This document shows, in pieces, positions 1 to 11,712 of a stretch of 64,000 bases of DNA. The notes under the pieces were generated by a model that was given only the letters and a program-made list of their open reading frames with translations, was not told the DNA's origin and searched no databases. This DNA comes from Sympetrum striolatum (lineage: Eukaryota > Arthropoda > Insecta > Odonata > Libellulidae): contig OX388345.1 of the NCBI GenBank assembly GCA_947579665.1, positions 32,579,849-32,643,848 on the forward strand, written 5' to 3'. Position 1 is the stretch's first letter. Every line of letters begins with the position of its first letter. The position numbers and the translations under genes were made by a program.

Positions 1-547
1 ACCCAAGAATGTATTTTGTTTCTTTGTCAGGAGGTTGCGCATCTTTGTTGCTCTTTTATTATTATGGCTGGAGTTTTATGAGCCACCTTCAGGTACTGAG
101 TGTTTTCCGTGTTTTTTAATCGTTTACACAATAGAGGTGCGACTCTTGGAAGACTGAATGGAGTCGTAAAAATCTGTATTCCTCCCGCGCATTCCCCGGC
201 TATCTAAATACGTGCACGTCTGTGATAGTGTTATCGATATATTGGCTCCCGATCAAAATTAATGTTCTCAGGGCACGCACAAGACAGGGATGGATGGGTT
301 GTTTTCCAAATGATTCCAAAAAGAAAAAAATATCCCCTTTGGAGATGGAGGTTTATTTTTAAATATCTTCCCATTTTCTCTTTAATTTTGACTTTATGTT
401 AAACCGATCCACGCCTCCATTTTGTTCAAGTATTTTCATAAATGCTGACTCGAAACCGCCGTTGGTAAGAATTTGGTATTCGCAAATTTTCATTTGCTCT
501 AAAGTACGAGGAAAGGGTTTGGTAACATAGTTCCTTATTGGTGAAAA
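1..547. other. AT-rich intergenic DNA, no gene seen
   Basis: I see no coding frame of note, no repeat shared with the rest of the window and no RNA gene here. The composition is ordinary AT-rich arthropod background. Confidence 0.6.
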
Positions 548-631
548 AATCCCAAGGAAAAAGGAGTGGAGGAAGATCCCGGGTTCGATCCCGGTCCCGT
601 CAGACTTCTTTCAAGGCCGTTTCTCCTCTGT
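548..631 (+). repeat. SINE-B copy 1, tRNA-derived, truncated
   Basis: The core carries a pol III B-box-like sequence (GGGTTCGATCCCGG), followed by GTCAGACTTCTTTCAAGGCC and CCGTTT. The same block recurs near 30.4, 34.0 and 48.1 kb, which defines a dispersed family here called SINE-B. To the left lies CCCAAGGAAAAA, the reverse complement of the family's own right-hand body, so even this short copy looks like the remnant of an inverted, head-to-head arrangement. The A-box part of the tRNA-like head is missing. No target-site duplication was found. A 93-codon open frame running across it is not thought to be real. Confidence 0.6.
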
Positions 632-3147
632 AGTATAATTTTAAAAACTGGCATTCCGTTCTGTTTTCTTCTGCAAAATAAGCGAAATCGCATTTTAGTG
701 TTTCAAAGGATAAAATTATGCTTAGAGATTCAGTATCACCGTTTCTCTTATTTATGCAATCGCAGTATTTGTTTATTTTCTTTGTGTTGTACGGCAGTTG
801 AGTTATTTATAGACTTTTCTCTTCACCTGATCACATTCTCAAAGTAAAATTGCGTGTTTTATTAGTTAAGCAGGGTTTTTCCCTTTCCATGGTCCAACTC
901 AACGTACTGGGTACTAAAATTCAAATCCAATCTAATAAACACTAAACTTGCATCATGCTGAACTTGAATTGGTGTACTGCAAAGTCGTAAACAGTTTCTC
1001 GATTTCAATTTCCTTTATCAGCCATTAGAGATGCTGTAACTCCCAGAGTTATCGAATTCCTTTTTTGTATAAAGTGCGAGAAAGTGCCCTTGCCAATCGA
1101 GATTTAGAGTGCAAATGCATTATTTCACTTTAAAATCATCCACAAAGTGTCGTACTACTTTGAATTTACGGTTAGGAATGCAAGTTGAAGTTTTCTGTTT
1201 AGAATAAAGATAATGTATAATGTTGATGTTCATAATACCTTGCCGCAATCTTTACCTCGTGAAATGAAAATAACTTTCTTCTCGGAAACTCATCCGCTTT
1301 TATAATCTCCTTATCTCTTCTTTCATACTGCTCCACCCTTTCCTTGTGCCCTTATTTCTCCATCCCTATGCTGGTGGGAGACATAAATTAATCTGCTTTG
1401 GTATTTTATTCTAAAAATAAACCGATAAAAACTCTGATATTGCTCTTCTCAGGAAAATAGCCTACAGTTACAATCCAGAGATCTAGCTAATCGGTGATGT
1501 AAGTATCAGACATCTTGAGGGACGTCACTGAGCTTTAACAGAGCCGCTTGGTTTCCGATGAACCAATCGCAGAGAATATTGATACAAGAGAATGCACTTC
1601 TAAGTTACCCATTCTTAGCACATCACTTTTTTATCCATCTTTTATATCCTTAAGTTCCAGTTTCTTTCTTCGATTTGTTAAATTCCGTCCCTCAACCCTC
1701 TCTTTAGCCTATAACTTCAGCAGCATGGCCCGTTGTTACTCTTAGCTCAGATTGTATCTACCGAGCATCTTCTTGTTCTTTTTCTGTTCTATAAATATCT
1801 TCTTCTCTCTCAGGAATTTCTCCTTATCTCGATGTTATTTATGTTAATTTTTCCTCCAACTAGCCGTTTGTTATTCCCTCCATACTCCTGCATACGCGTT
1901 GCCCTTAGACGGTCATTTCAGCATTCAATATTCAAATAAAACAGTGTTAAGGTAGGCTGGGATATAAATAAATAATTACTCATCCATCTGTATACTTATG
2001 TATGAATATCAGTGGTGTATTCTTCCTTGTGGGCGTTTGTGTACTCGATTCCCATTGGCCCGGATCTTCACTGTTGATGGTGCATCCTGCATTTGACGAG
2101 GTACCATACTTGGGTGGTTTCGAATGTTGTTGCATAAACTCAAGACAGCGAGGTGTTGCACCACTCCATGTTTTCTAATCAGGTATTTGGCTCTGTTCAA
2201 GATTCCCCATATACTGTCATGTCATGTACTTTCTTGTATTCATTTACTCCTCTCAGTTTTAACGCAATTTTTAGTCTACCCATTCCTAAACTTCTTTGAT
2301 TTTATGTCTCAATCCACGTGATAACAATTCAAGTGTTCACTAAACTTTCTTCGTATTCTCGCGATCTCCTCCCTCTTCGTTACATAATTATTTCTTTTCC
2401 TCAATTTTCAATGAAGATGAATGCATTTCCGTCTTAAGTGAATTATAGATTGATTGATGCATGGCGAAGATTAATTATCCTGCTGATTCCAGGATTATGC
2501 TTCTAATATTTATTACCAATATGCGATGACGTACGTTTTCTTGTCCCACCTCCCTTTTACACTGGTTCTGAAGACGCGTTTCGCAACATTTATTCATCTC
2601 TGTAACATATGTTTCACATCCGCACATAATAAATAGTACATTAGCATATCATTATATCCACTCAATATCTGTTAACCCCTCCTTCATCTTTCTTCCGAAT
2701 TAAATTTCCTCTGGTTTCGCATAAAATGATCGATGTACAATGCGCAGAAAATTTTCCATTTATTTTTTTTTTACTTCTTCTCTTTCTCTTGTTAGTTAAT
2801 TTCCACAATTTTTATTCTTTCTTCATCCATTATGGCTTGTCTGAGATCGATTTTTCATCTTCCTGCATCCTTCATTACGATAATTTTTCACACTCTGTTA
2901 AGCCGTTCGCCACCCGTGAATTTCGACGGTGATATTTCAATTTTCCTCATGACCTGAGATTAATGATTTTATTTCCTCTCTTCGCCGAAGCCTCGGTCTC
3001 CATTTTTCCCTTTTCCGAATTCATTCTTCATTCTCGTCGTGAAAACACTCTCCCAAGTCGTTGGTCCCCTCCGATGTCGTATTCCTCCCTACGCTTCGAA
3101 CTCCGTTGCAACCCTCTCTCTCAACGCCTGTTTCCTCGCTTATCTTA
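632..3147. other. AT-rich intergenic DNA, no gene seen
   Basis: Several open frames of 60-84 codons occur here. They are rich in F, L, S and I, which is what pyrimidine-rich AT sequence yields in any frame, and I recognise no domain. No terminal repeats or long duplications were found. Confidence 0.55.
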
Positions 3148-3890
3148 TTATTATTACATATTTTACTGGCGTAAGCAAGGCGGCAACATCGTCACATTAC
3201 TTTCAAGCATATAATTTAGTCAGACATTTCAAACATAAAATATAGTCACATAATTTAAACTTGCCAGTTTGCCTTCTTCATACTGTACATTATCAACTAC
3301 ACCAAGAATATAGATCATTAAACTGGACATTTAAAGCAATCCAGTTTAATAAAATATATCAAGGTATCACAAATTCTCATGCAGTAATCAATGAGTACAA
3401 TTTACATAATTCACCTACAACTCATATTACTACACACAGCAATACATCGACACTTATGGCTAAATGGCAGCGAACAATAATGATAATTATTTATTTATTA
3501 TTAGTTTGACTGTCGTCAGTTGGCAGCCACAACGATCGTGTACAACACAAACACTCAAATACAGCAAAATGGCTTAACGTATAGAACATCTCCAATAATA
3601 CATATCCGCTACATAGTTTATATCATTCCTTTCCTAAGCTACATATCATTTTATTAAATTGTCAGTTGTAACACTTAAAAATTTACAAAAGATTTTTTAT
3701 AAAACTTTACATTCATTTCACCATTTTATAATAACTCAAACATCTACACCTAAACTCACTCACACCTCTTCAGGGAAAGTATTCCATTCTTTAAGCCCTC
3801 TATTTATTAACGAATACTTGGCGATATTACTCCTTTGTTTCCTTTGCATAAACTTTTGTTTATGATTCTATCCAACTATATACACTGCTC
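3148..3890 (-). mobile_element. 3' tail of a non-LTR retrotransposon (family RT-A, copy 2)
   Basis: Reading right to left on the minus strand, about 3880-3697 translates to a decayed reverse-transcriptase C-terminus containing KQRSNIAKYSLINRG and LKEWNTFPEEV. This matches the 'N-R-x-x-x-x-W-N-x-(L/F)-P' signature near the end of LINE ORF2 proteins. Three in-frame stops interrupt the last stretch before a terminal TAA at 3697-3699. The same protein tail, better preserved, is at 5355-5741. Both copies are followed by a 3' untranslated region ending in an (AAT)n-type tract; here that is TTATTATTATTACATA read on the plus strand near 3148. The copy is truncated at its 5' end, as is typical of target-primed reverse transcription. 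The family assignment is by eye. The left boundary rests on the microsatellite tail. Confidence 0.6.
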
Positions 3891-3932
3891 ATGATTTTAG
3901 TAAAGGAATTTAGGCATTGTCCGATTATCTTC

Positions 3933-4088
3933 TTAACTTGTACTTTTTACGTTATTTTCAAGAAATTTGGTAATATCTCTCTCAAAACTAGTCCTATCAT
4001 CAGGGAAAGAACTGGGAATTTCCTTCGCTAAGCCATTCCAGTCAACTGCTGTTCTATTTAGGAAAGCAAACCTCCCACCATCTTCTCT
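3933..4088 (-). mobile_element. 3' tail of a second LINE family (RT-B)
   Basis: The minus strand from about 4088 to the TAA at 3933-3935 encodes an uninterrupted C-terminal LINE signature. It includes RFAFLNRTAVDWNGLAKEIP, then SSFPDDRTSFERDITKFLE. The R-x-x-F-x-N-R-T-x-x-x-W-N-x-L motif is characteristic of the tail of CR1/Jockey-type reverse-transcriptase proteins. It differs enough from the neighbouring RT-A tails to be a separate family. The upstream side stops abruptly at a GC-rich island (from 4089), so the copy is 5' truncated. The RT-A copy at 3148-3890 lies immediately downstream in the same orientation and may have inserted into this element's 3' untranslated region. The fragment is too short to function. 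Confidence 0.6.
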
Positions 4089-4720
4089 GTGACCCTCGAG
4101 TATGAGGACCCCGCGTCACGTCCTTCGGTGCACCTGTCTGCTCCCCTCGACCACTGTCCCGTGTATTCGTGAGGAGGCAAACGCCCACTTCACTTTTCAT
4201 AACCCCCTCACGCATCACCGACCGGGAGCCACGGAGGAAAGTGGGAAATACTGGTTTGGGCACCGGGGAAAACAGTCCGACTATCGGTCACGCCCGAATC
4301 GGTGGTGGGGCCCGATTTTCGCTCCTCTCCGGATGCTCTTTTTGCCCTTCTTATCTCTCTTCGCGCACAGAGGAATCTTCAGTACCTGTCATTCACTTTC
4401 CGCGCTCGGGCTTTGACGCGAATCTGTCTATTGTGAGTGCAAGGAAGCGGGCTACACCGCGGTACGTGAGATATGATTATCTCCAAAGGCGTTCTATGAC
4501 AGTTGACCGCGGATATGACGCGAGGAATACTTATTATTTTCGGGCGCAATTTTCGCGTATTTTTCTTCTGGGAACCGCCGCGGCGGTCCTTTTCGGTCCG
4601 GCGTCGGTGTTTTTTTTATGCGCCTTTTCGCGCGATGCTGAGCTGAGATACCGGCGTGCGTGTGTTTACATCTGCCAGCCATCGCTCGCCTACGAGATGC
4701 GTTAGATAGCAGTAAATGGC
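4089..4720. other. GC/CpG-rich island of unknown function
   Basis: This ~630-bp stretch is strikingly richer in G+C and CpG than its surroundings, for example around 4560-4620 (GGAACCGCCGCGGCGGTCC). A plus-strand frame stays open for 178 codons (4169-4705), but minus-strand frames are open as well. The predicted product has no recognisable domain, and its composition follows the GC content. It could be a promoter or first-exon region of an unseen gene, or simply a GC-rich block. I see no convincing core promoter motif. Confidence 0.35.
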
Positions 4721-5028
4721 AAGTAATCCTGGCAAGAAATGGTTCGCTCGCAAGTGGCTGGTTCTGAATAATAAACGGATTCTTTTTCCAGCATAAATAA
4801 GCGGACGGGAGATTGCTTCACCGTTGCGGCATTATGCATAATAAAATTCAGTCAATATAGGAAACACTGAAGAGAGGATCCTCAACTGGTGGTTCGCTTA
4901 CCAATTGATGGAGCTTTCGGAAGGATTTGCTTGTGTGCGAAAAAGAGGTCAATGATCTTTTAGATTTAAAAAAATTAAGTAAACTTGTTAATTGAAGCAG
5001 ATTTTATAATTAAACAGTCGCGGTTGCA
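4721..5028. other. AT-rich spacer, nothing recognised
   Basis: Sequence between the GC island and the (ATT)n tail of the LINE fragment. No open frame or repeat was recognised. Confidence 0.5.
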
Positions 5029-5055
5029 CTATTATTATTATTATTATTATTACAT
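5029..5055. repeat. (ATT)n microsatellite, LINE 3' tail
   Basis: About eight ATT units, reading (AAT)n on the coding strand of the adjacent LINE fragment. This is the usual type of short-repeat 3' terminus of CR1-like elements. Confidence 0.8.
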
Positions 5056-5741
5056 ACATACGTTGCAATTGGACTACGATCCGGTGGCAACGTCAGAGCA
5101 AGTCCATACATAACTGTACCTTATTACACCATTCATTATATTTCGTCTGACATAACCAGAAATCATTACATTCTAAATAATATCCAATAATTATCAATTG
5201 ACACACCCTTTTACACTTATATTATTACATTCAAAATTCCTAAATAACATCAATATATTGTCAAACAGGATAACGCAACGTTTTTAACAACAAACATACT
5301 ACTCATTTAACAATTTCTTAACAACAATATCCCAAACCCCCTTTCAATACATTTTTATAATATTTTAAAGCATCTAAGTTTAAAATCTTTAATTGATTTA
5401 GGTAAGGGCTTGAAGGCTTCTTCATGTAACATGTTCAATTCCCTTACTCCCTTATTAAAAAATGTGTATTTAGCCGTATCCGTCCTTTGCTTCCCCAATT
5501 TTAACTTCTCATCATGATCGCCGAGCGCAAAATAATTTGGTTTTTCTAATCTGTTACCTGATTCCCTCCATGCTTCGCCAGCGTTTTATACTTGAAAAAT
5601 GCCTACTAATCTGTTCAACTTCCTCCTCTTTTCTAAAGTTTCCCACCCAAGAAATTCTAACATTTTCGTTACGCTTTCCTCCCCATTGTGTTGATTTAAA
5701 ACATACCTAGCTGCTTTCCATTGCACCTTTTCGATTTTCAA
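5029..5741 (-). mobile_element. 3' tail of a non-LTR retrotransposon (family RT-A, copy 1)
   Basis: The minus strand 5741-5355 keeps one reading frame of 128 codons ending in TAA (5355-5357), with a single internal stop (5586-5588). It encodes, in order, KIEKVQWKAARYVLN, MLEFLGWETLEKRRKLNRL, then KQRTDTAKYTFFNKGVREL, then FKPLPKSIKDFKLRCF. These are the post-palm segments of CR1/Jockey-like ORF2 proteins: the 'EKVQRKA-R-V' helix, the 'LGW-x-x-L-x-x-R-R' motif and the terminal 'F-x-N-x-x-x-x-x-x-N' segment. No ATG begins the frame because the copy is 5' truncated. A ~325-bp 3' untranslated region runs left to an (ATT)n microsatellite at about 5029-5055, the likely element terminus. Near-intact reading suggests a fairly young insertion. 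Only the tail survives, so it cannot move by itself. Confidence 0.75.
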
Positions 5742-6871
5742 TATACAGACAGAGAACGCCATACACGAGATTACATCTTGACTAAACTAGCATAAATTTA
5801 TTTCAAGGATAAATACCTCTATGAATGAATACCGATTATATAACTAGGAAGGTTGCCGGTTTATGCCTCAACTTTTCCTAATAAATAAGAAAATATTGCC
5901 TATGCTTTGGAGGATGTATAAACTTGTAGCGGACTCGGAACTGAGCAGTCCATTCTGAAAACTTGTCAATGGCTGTTATTCAATAGTTACAAAAGAAGTC
6001 GTTATTACTCATCATCTGGAAGCGAAATGTCGCTGTGAAGGACGTGATCGTGCTCATCGTCACGCGCTCGAATCATAAATATTGCACGTACGTGCTGCTA
6101 CTCGTCTTATTCTTTATCACGCGATGAATGGGTGTAACGTTCACCCATTAAAACGGACGACTATAAGCCGCAAACCTTTGCCCTTTTTTAGCCTACTCTT
6201 CATTTCAGTATATCAAAAACTTTAATACTAATCTCAGAGATATTTTGAGTTCTATTGTGATCGAGGCGGCCAAACCTAAGACTGGTTAATGGAATCGTTT
6301 ATGAATACGTAGTAAAGAAAACCATCACCAAGTTGGTAAGAATTATCGTGAATCTTAAAAATGATTCCCATAATGATGCATTTGAGGGAGTTTAATTATC
6401 AGGGGTCTGTCAGCAGTAGTAATTAGCAACGACTTTATGTGAATCATATTAAGATAGATTACACTCTACATTAAATTCAATATCTTCAAATGTTCAAACA
6501 TTCTGAGGCAGCGATAGCAAAAAGTGAGCGAAAAACGACTTTTTTAGGTGTAAAAACTTATGTCTTTACTAAGAAAAATAACACATCACTATGGGAAAGC
6601 CTGCGGAAAAAATAATAAACCACCAACAGATATAAAATAAAACATAAAGGATAGTGTTCTATAGTAGGTTTCAAAAGGAAGCACAACGTTTAAAACAATA
6701 ATAAAACTGATAATTTATGAATGAATTAGTTCGATAAATAATCTCCGCTAACATTTTTTAAGATCTTTCCCTTGTAAATTTATTTATTTACTTTACAAAA
6801 TGTATGGTATCTTAAGATGCCTTCTTTTTTCATGCTAAAGTCACAAACATTATCTTCTTTTTTACACAAAT
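5742..6871. other. AT-rich intergenic DNA, no gene seen
   Basis: No open frame, duplication or terminal repeat stood out. Confidence 0.5.
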
Positions 6872-6886
6872 TTGAATTTTATTCGG
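6872..6886. repeat. Target-site duplication, left copy, of SINE-A copy 1
   Basis: TTGAATTTTATTCGG, identical to 7014-7028 on the other side of the SINE. The last GG may be shared with the first bases of the element. Confidence 0.9.
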
Positions 6887-7013
6887 CTCCCGGATAGTCA
6901 TGTGGACAGCGCGTTTGTCTTTGGTGAAAGCGGTCCCGGGTTCGATTCCCGGTGGGAGCCATTTTGCGAAATGACCTAAGCTGTCGAAGCACTTTTAACA
7001 ATACTACTACTAA
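6887..7013 (+). mobile_element. SINE-A copy 1, tRNA-derived, full length with target-site duplication
   Basis: A 77-nt tRNA-like head (6885-6961) has a perfect 7-bp acceptor-like stem (GGCTCCC with GGGAGCC), a perfect T-arm (CCGGG/CCCGG) and a canonical B-box (GGTTCGATTCC). The D- and anticodon-like arms pair poorly, so it is not a functional tRNA gene. A ~50-bp body follows, including ATGACCTAAGCTGTCGAAGC and TTTAACAATACTACT. The element is bracketed by a perfect 15-bp direct repeat, TTGAATTTTATTCGG, at 6872-6886 and 7014-7028. This is the hallmark of LINE-mediated retroposition. A second copy with both head and body lies at about 28866-28996 on the minus strand. Confidence 0.9.
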
Positions 7014-7028
7014 TTGAATTTTATTCGG
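7014..7028. repeat. Target-site duplication, right copy, of SINE-A copy 1
   Basis: TTGAATTTTATTCGG, a perfect match to 6872-6886. Confidence 0.9.
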
Positions 7029-8880
7029 ATTTTTCAATTAGTATCCAAGTAAGTTTTCTCTATGCAGTTTATAATTAAATGGCTCTTCAATGTATACATC
7101 ACCGTTCCTTTTATAAAGAATTATTCACTGGAATTATTTAATTTATTTGCTACCCATATTTTAATTTTCTTATGTAGATTAGTTGGTCTAATTTATCTTT
7201 GAAATGATTACCAATTAATTGTTAAGATATTTAATTTTGTCTACATCTCCCCATTCACTGATTTTTCTCTTATTAGAAGATCCCTCAGAGAAGTAGCATC
7301 TACATTTTATAATTAGCATTTGTTCTCAGACTTTTGGTAAATAAAATCTTGCGTGCCCTAAGAATGAAACAGGTGCTCTCACGTATAAGTAAACTTGCCG
7401 CCGTGCATAAGCTTTCATCATAGTAATTTCATTAATTAAACGATTTAAATGTCAAATATATGTTTTAATTCTGCAAAAGTATAATTATCACTAATATTCA
7501 CTTTTGTAAAGATATCCTCTCCAATAATATGTATCTGGACCTTAATATTCTAATCGGATTCCTTTTCAATGTCTTTATTTCAGACGTAAGGAATAGTATT
7601 CGTTTAAGTAGTGAATTGTGACTGATATTGAATGAATTAGAAAATAAATAATTGCCTAAACTCTTCCTACTTTCCTAATTAGTACTGTTGCAGGCAGTTG
7701 ATAAAAGAGAACTCTTCGAGTCAATGTATGCACAGCTGTTAAAAGTTGAGCGTGACGACTCCGTGTTATTACTGAGGGTTGGGTGTGTCTTCCCCAGATG
7801 AATTTTAGATGAACAATTGGCACGAATATTGTCTACCGACGAAGTAAAAAGAACAGTTTTATTACCACGAGAAGAAACACTTTTGAAAATTTCCTCTGGT
7901 ATTTTATTGTAATACGCACTATGCAGAAGTTCATATGAGAAAAGCTTGATTTTTAAATCTTTATCTTCGGAAGGTAACACTTATTTGTTTTACGTTAAGG
8001 CTATATTTTTCTCTTTAATGAAGAATCTCGCTTTCCTGTCACTCAAAGAAAGATAGAATCGTTCGAGATTGAGCAAGTTTTATGAATGGAAGTTAAGAAA
8101 ATGAAAATTGGGGTTTTTTTATATAGGTAATGGAGAAATGCGTAGAGAGATTAAATTACATTGATAAAGATAACGTAATAAGCAAAGGAAATACATAGGA
8201 AAATAACTCTTCATCGGCCAAGTTTATGAAAGTTTAATACATTGATGCTTTCCCCAGAGATCTCACGGAATCCTTCAGTTACTACGAACTAAACAAAATT
8301 AGTCAAAAGCGTATTTATACAATTATCAACTATAATGACGAAACATGATTTAAAGCAACTTATACAAGATACCACAGAACGTTGAAACTTAGGTCGAGTT
8401 ATTAAAAATTCTGTGTTATCGAGTTTAAGTTGCTCTCATTCCACATTCATCATGAAGAGCTATCATGCAGGTGACGCCAAAACACTGAATTTGGATCTCG
8501 TATAGCATTTTTTGTAGACGGTGAGCTTTAGCGAAAACATGACATGTTATAATAGATTATTGGAGGGTAAATAGTTGACAGAATATTGCCTAATACTGTC
8601 AATTAATTCAAGCGTGAATTTGTGGCAGGATTCCATAACTGAAGAAGGGAAAATTGCAAATTTTTATCCGTGCTCTTGCATAAAAATAAACATTTTTAGG
8701 ACTAAAAGATTGTTGTTATTTTGTCCCCTCTTCAGGGATAGCGCTTGTTTACATCTCAAAGCTATCCAATTCCGAAGTCCTAAAAATAACCTTCCACCAT
8801 CACAGCTCATTAGTGTTGCGTTATCGTTAATTACCGCTTAATCTCCTCTTAGATCGCCAACAAACATAGCTACCGCTTAT
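7029..8880. other. AT-rich intergenic DNA
   Basis: Contains a stop-to-stop frame of 101 codons on the minus strand (7675-7980). It has no ATG at its start and no recognisable domain. Nothing else was identified. Confidence 0.5.
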
Positions 8881-9375
8881 TAACTATCGCCATTTTCTAT
8901 AACGAATCTTAATAGGAGGTTTCGCGCGCTCATCGTGGCGCCACCTGCTAATGAAGAAAGCTCGCGGAAAAATTCCCGATAGAAGAACTCCTCCATCACA
9001 TTTGGCGCAATCCTTTGATTGGTCGAATTGGCAGTGGAACGGGAAGGAGGTCAGCGGTCGCGCGTCCACTTCCGCCACCCTGGCGTCGTCCACTCTTCAC
9101 CTTTCACCCCAAGACCCATTTCCTCATTAAAAGACCGAATTATCGAACGCGACCTCAACTGCCACGCTCAATCCCCGCCTTAACGACCCAACTGCCGTTT
9201 GACCACCCATTTCGAAGTTTACCCTCCGGAAATCGAGCGATATTCTTTTGTCTGGGCCATGCTTTTCTCTTTGTTCGCTCCTTCGGATGGCACGCGTCCA
9301 CTTCTCGTTTTGTTCGCAAGTTTTTTTTTGGGCCGTTGGAAGTGGTCCACGTAATGTATGCATCTTCTCTTTGAT
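8881..9375. other. GC/CpG-richer island of unknown function
   Basis: A locally GC-rich block beginning with CGCGCGCTCATCGTGGCGCC near 8923. Frames of 60-119 codons are open on both strands, including four overlapping ones between 9015 and 9454, which points to stop-codon scarcity rather than coding. It might be a regulatory element or an untranslated exon. I recognise no motif. Confidence 0.3.
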
Positions 9376-11712
9376 GGGTGAGCTGTATTGTCAGCGGTTT
9401 TAACTTTATACACAAGTACTCCCTGAAGGAATTTTGGCTAATTGCCTCCTTCATTTACATTCATTGTTTTACAATAATAATAATGCTCATCATGCTCTGG
9501 GGGAATCTCCCACAAGAGCAAGATATGTATGCAATGGCGTATCTGCTCACAAGATAATTAAGCGCAATGAAAGCAATGTGACGCAATCAAGTATCCAAAA
9601 TATTTAATACCCAGAAGTACGGATTTCTAAAAAAACTAAAGAGTAAAATTAATAGGAACTTAAATAAAGGTAACCGAATAATTTTCTTTTAAAAGGACAC
9701 AGTTACACGGTGTTTTTAGGCAAAATTATTTAGTACTGCTATTTTCCTTCTGTCCAATGCAGCGCATGATTAATGCGGATTTTCTGACTGGCTTTTCTAA
9801 TTCACAGAAATAATTCAGATCAAAATTTTAAGTTTTTTCCAGCTACCGAAAGAGATATGGAGCAAAATATACATGATGTAATACTTACAACTTCAATTAT
9901 ATGTAGGACCATAACTGAAGTTGTAAGCACCTAAATTGTAGGTGTTAGGCCGTATCCAAGGTACATTTTTGAACATGTTTTATTCATGTTGAAATATTAA
10001 GGTTATCTTGGTAGAATTTACAGTGGCCAATACCCCCTATGATTCTAAAAAACTATTGATAGTAGGATCTTCTCCGTTGACTTTAAAATGAAGATAATAA
10101 TTTTCCTACTTTGTCGTATTTCGTATATTTCTTAAAGATATTAAAATATTTATTTCCTTTCACTTTTCTTCTTTATTACCTTTCTCTATCGATTAAATGT
10201 TTAGCCAAAATTTTAAATCCAAAGTAGTTTATAAATACACAATGATTTTATATGTATATATTTTGGTTCTGTAGGAATTCCATTTGACACTACTAGGTGA
10301 CAATATAAGAGGTTTTGAGGATCGATGTTCGGCGGCTTTTTCTAATATTTTAGTGCAGCCGGTATTTCTGTGGGAATGATTCCAGAAGAAAAAATTGCTC
10401 TCTTAGAAAATATTGAACCTCTTCAAAGATCAGCGTGAGTTGTTGTTGCGTGTTTCCAATGCTGATTTCATTTATAAATCAGACTATTAAAGAGTTAATA
10501 AAGAAACCGTTTAATATTCCAACTGAACGAATAGCTAAACTTGTAAACATTTTTCAATAAATAACTCATATATGTGTACCATGATCTTTAGATTAACTTG
10601 ATGAATAAATATACTTTAATATTTTTAACTTTATAATTGAAAGATGTAGGATGAGAGTGGTTACGAGCCTCACACCATCTCATTCCTTTGTAAAGCGTGG
10701 GAAATAGCGCAATGTCGACCATATTGTAGAAGTATAATTAAATTAAATATATACTTTACACGTTTATTTCTATGCTGATTGCGAATCATTTCTCGGGTCA
10801 TGATTATGATTGATGTTGCTCTTAAATAAAAGCAAATGCGATTCTCTCCGAGCTGATTTATTGACCTCGTTGCACGACCTTTAAACTTTGTTTCACGCAA
10901 GCCATTTCATATAGAATACTACTTGCACGCCGATTCACCTCCTCTTACTTATCCTTGAGCAGATCTTTGATATACCTCAGCACTGACTCACTTTTTGAAT
11001 CTTCTCTCTGCGCGCTACGCAGAATACCTCTTGGTAGCATTTCCCTTTATTTTTATAATTCATCTCCGCGTATGAATAATTTATTTACCTCCTGTTTTTC
11101 AGGATGTTATATCCGTCATTTTCAAGATCGACGAGTGAGCGACTCCCCGGGACTCTATGTTACAGAACAAGTGACTCGCTCGTTTACTCGTTCATTTTTC
11201 CAATCACTCATTTGCTCAAGTTGGGTAGTGTGCCAATTCCTTCCCTTTCTGCTCGCTGCGTTACCATCCGCCTCATAAAATTCCCGTCCCAAAGATTCGA
11301 GCCTAGTTAAAAACATCTAACGAGATTAACTTTCACCGCTAGCGGATGCTCGGGTCGTTGCGTCACAGCCTTTCCTCCGTTTTCTTACCAATGCGTGTAT
11401 CCATCGCATTGCGCTGCCCCTTCTCTTTTTCCACAATCCACAACCGCATCACTCTTCATCCAGAGAGCAAGCATCCTATCCCTTCGACCCTTTTTTTCCG
11501 TCGATTCTTCCGAGTCACCCTCTTTTCTAGCCCCTCTCCCGTTTCTACTGCTGTGTTAGGCTCTCAGCACCGGAAACCCTGTCACTTTAATCGGCGGTGA
11601 AAGTGGAAAGGTGTGGAAGCCTCGGATGCAGGATGTTCTTTCTTAGAGAGGTTGGGGAAACGAATTCTGATGTCTGACTGAATTCTTTGATCCTTGCTTG
11701 CTACATCTAAAT
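9376..11712. other. Intergenic DNA with one short hairpin and a GC-richer patch
   Basis: Apart from the hairpin at 9884-9927, I see nothing recognisable. The stretch 10930-11640 is pyrimidine-rich and GC-richer than the average, with open frames of 68-107 codons lacking any domain signature. Confidence 0.45.
9884..9927. repeat. Short inverted repeat (17-bp arms)
   Basis: CTTACAACTTCAATTAT at 9884-9900 is the inverted partner, with one mismatch, of 9911-9927. A 10-nt loop separates them. The stem is short for a microRNA precursor, and no flanking target-site duplication was found, so I call it only an inverted repeat. Confidence 0.6.

Noticed and set aside
4169..4705. 178-codon plus-strand open frame, the second longest in the window
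   Set aside because: It lies in a GC-rich island where stops are rare in all frames. The product has no domain, and minus-strand frames are open too.
6885..6961. Possible functional tRNA gene (perfect acceptor and T-arm)
   Set aside because: D and anticodon arms do not pair, the unit is followed by a SINE body that recurs elsewhere, and a perfect target-site duplication brackets the whole.
7675..7980. 101-codon minus-strand frame
   Set aside because: Begins right after a stop without ATG and shows no domain or splice context.
9015..9454. Four overlapping open frames on both strands
   Set aside because: Simultaneous openness of both strands follows from local base composition. No recognisable protein.
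9884..9927. microRNA precursor hairpin
   Set aside because: A 17-bp stem with a 10-nt loop is too short for a typical precursor.
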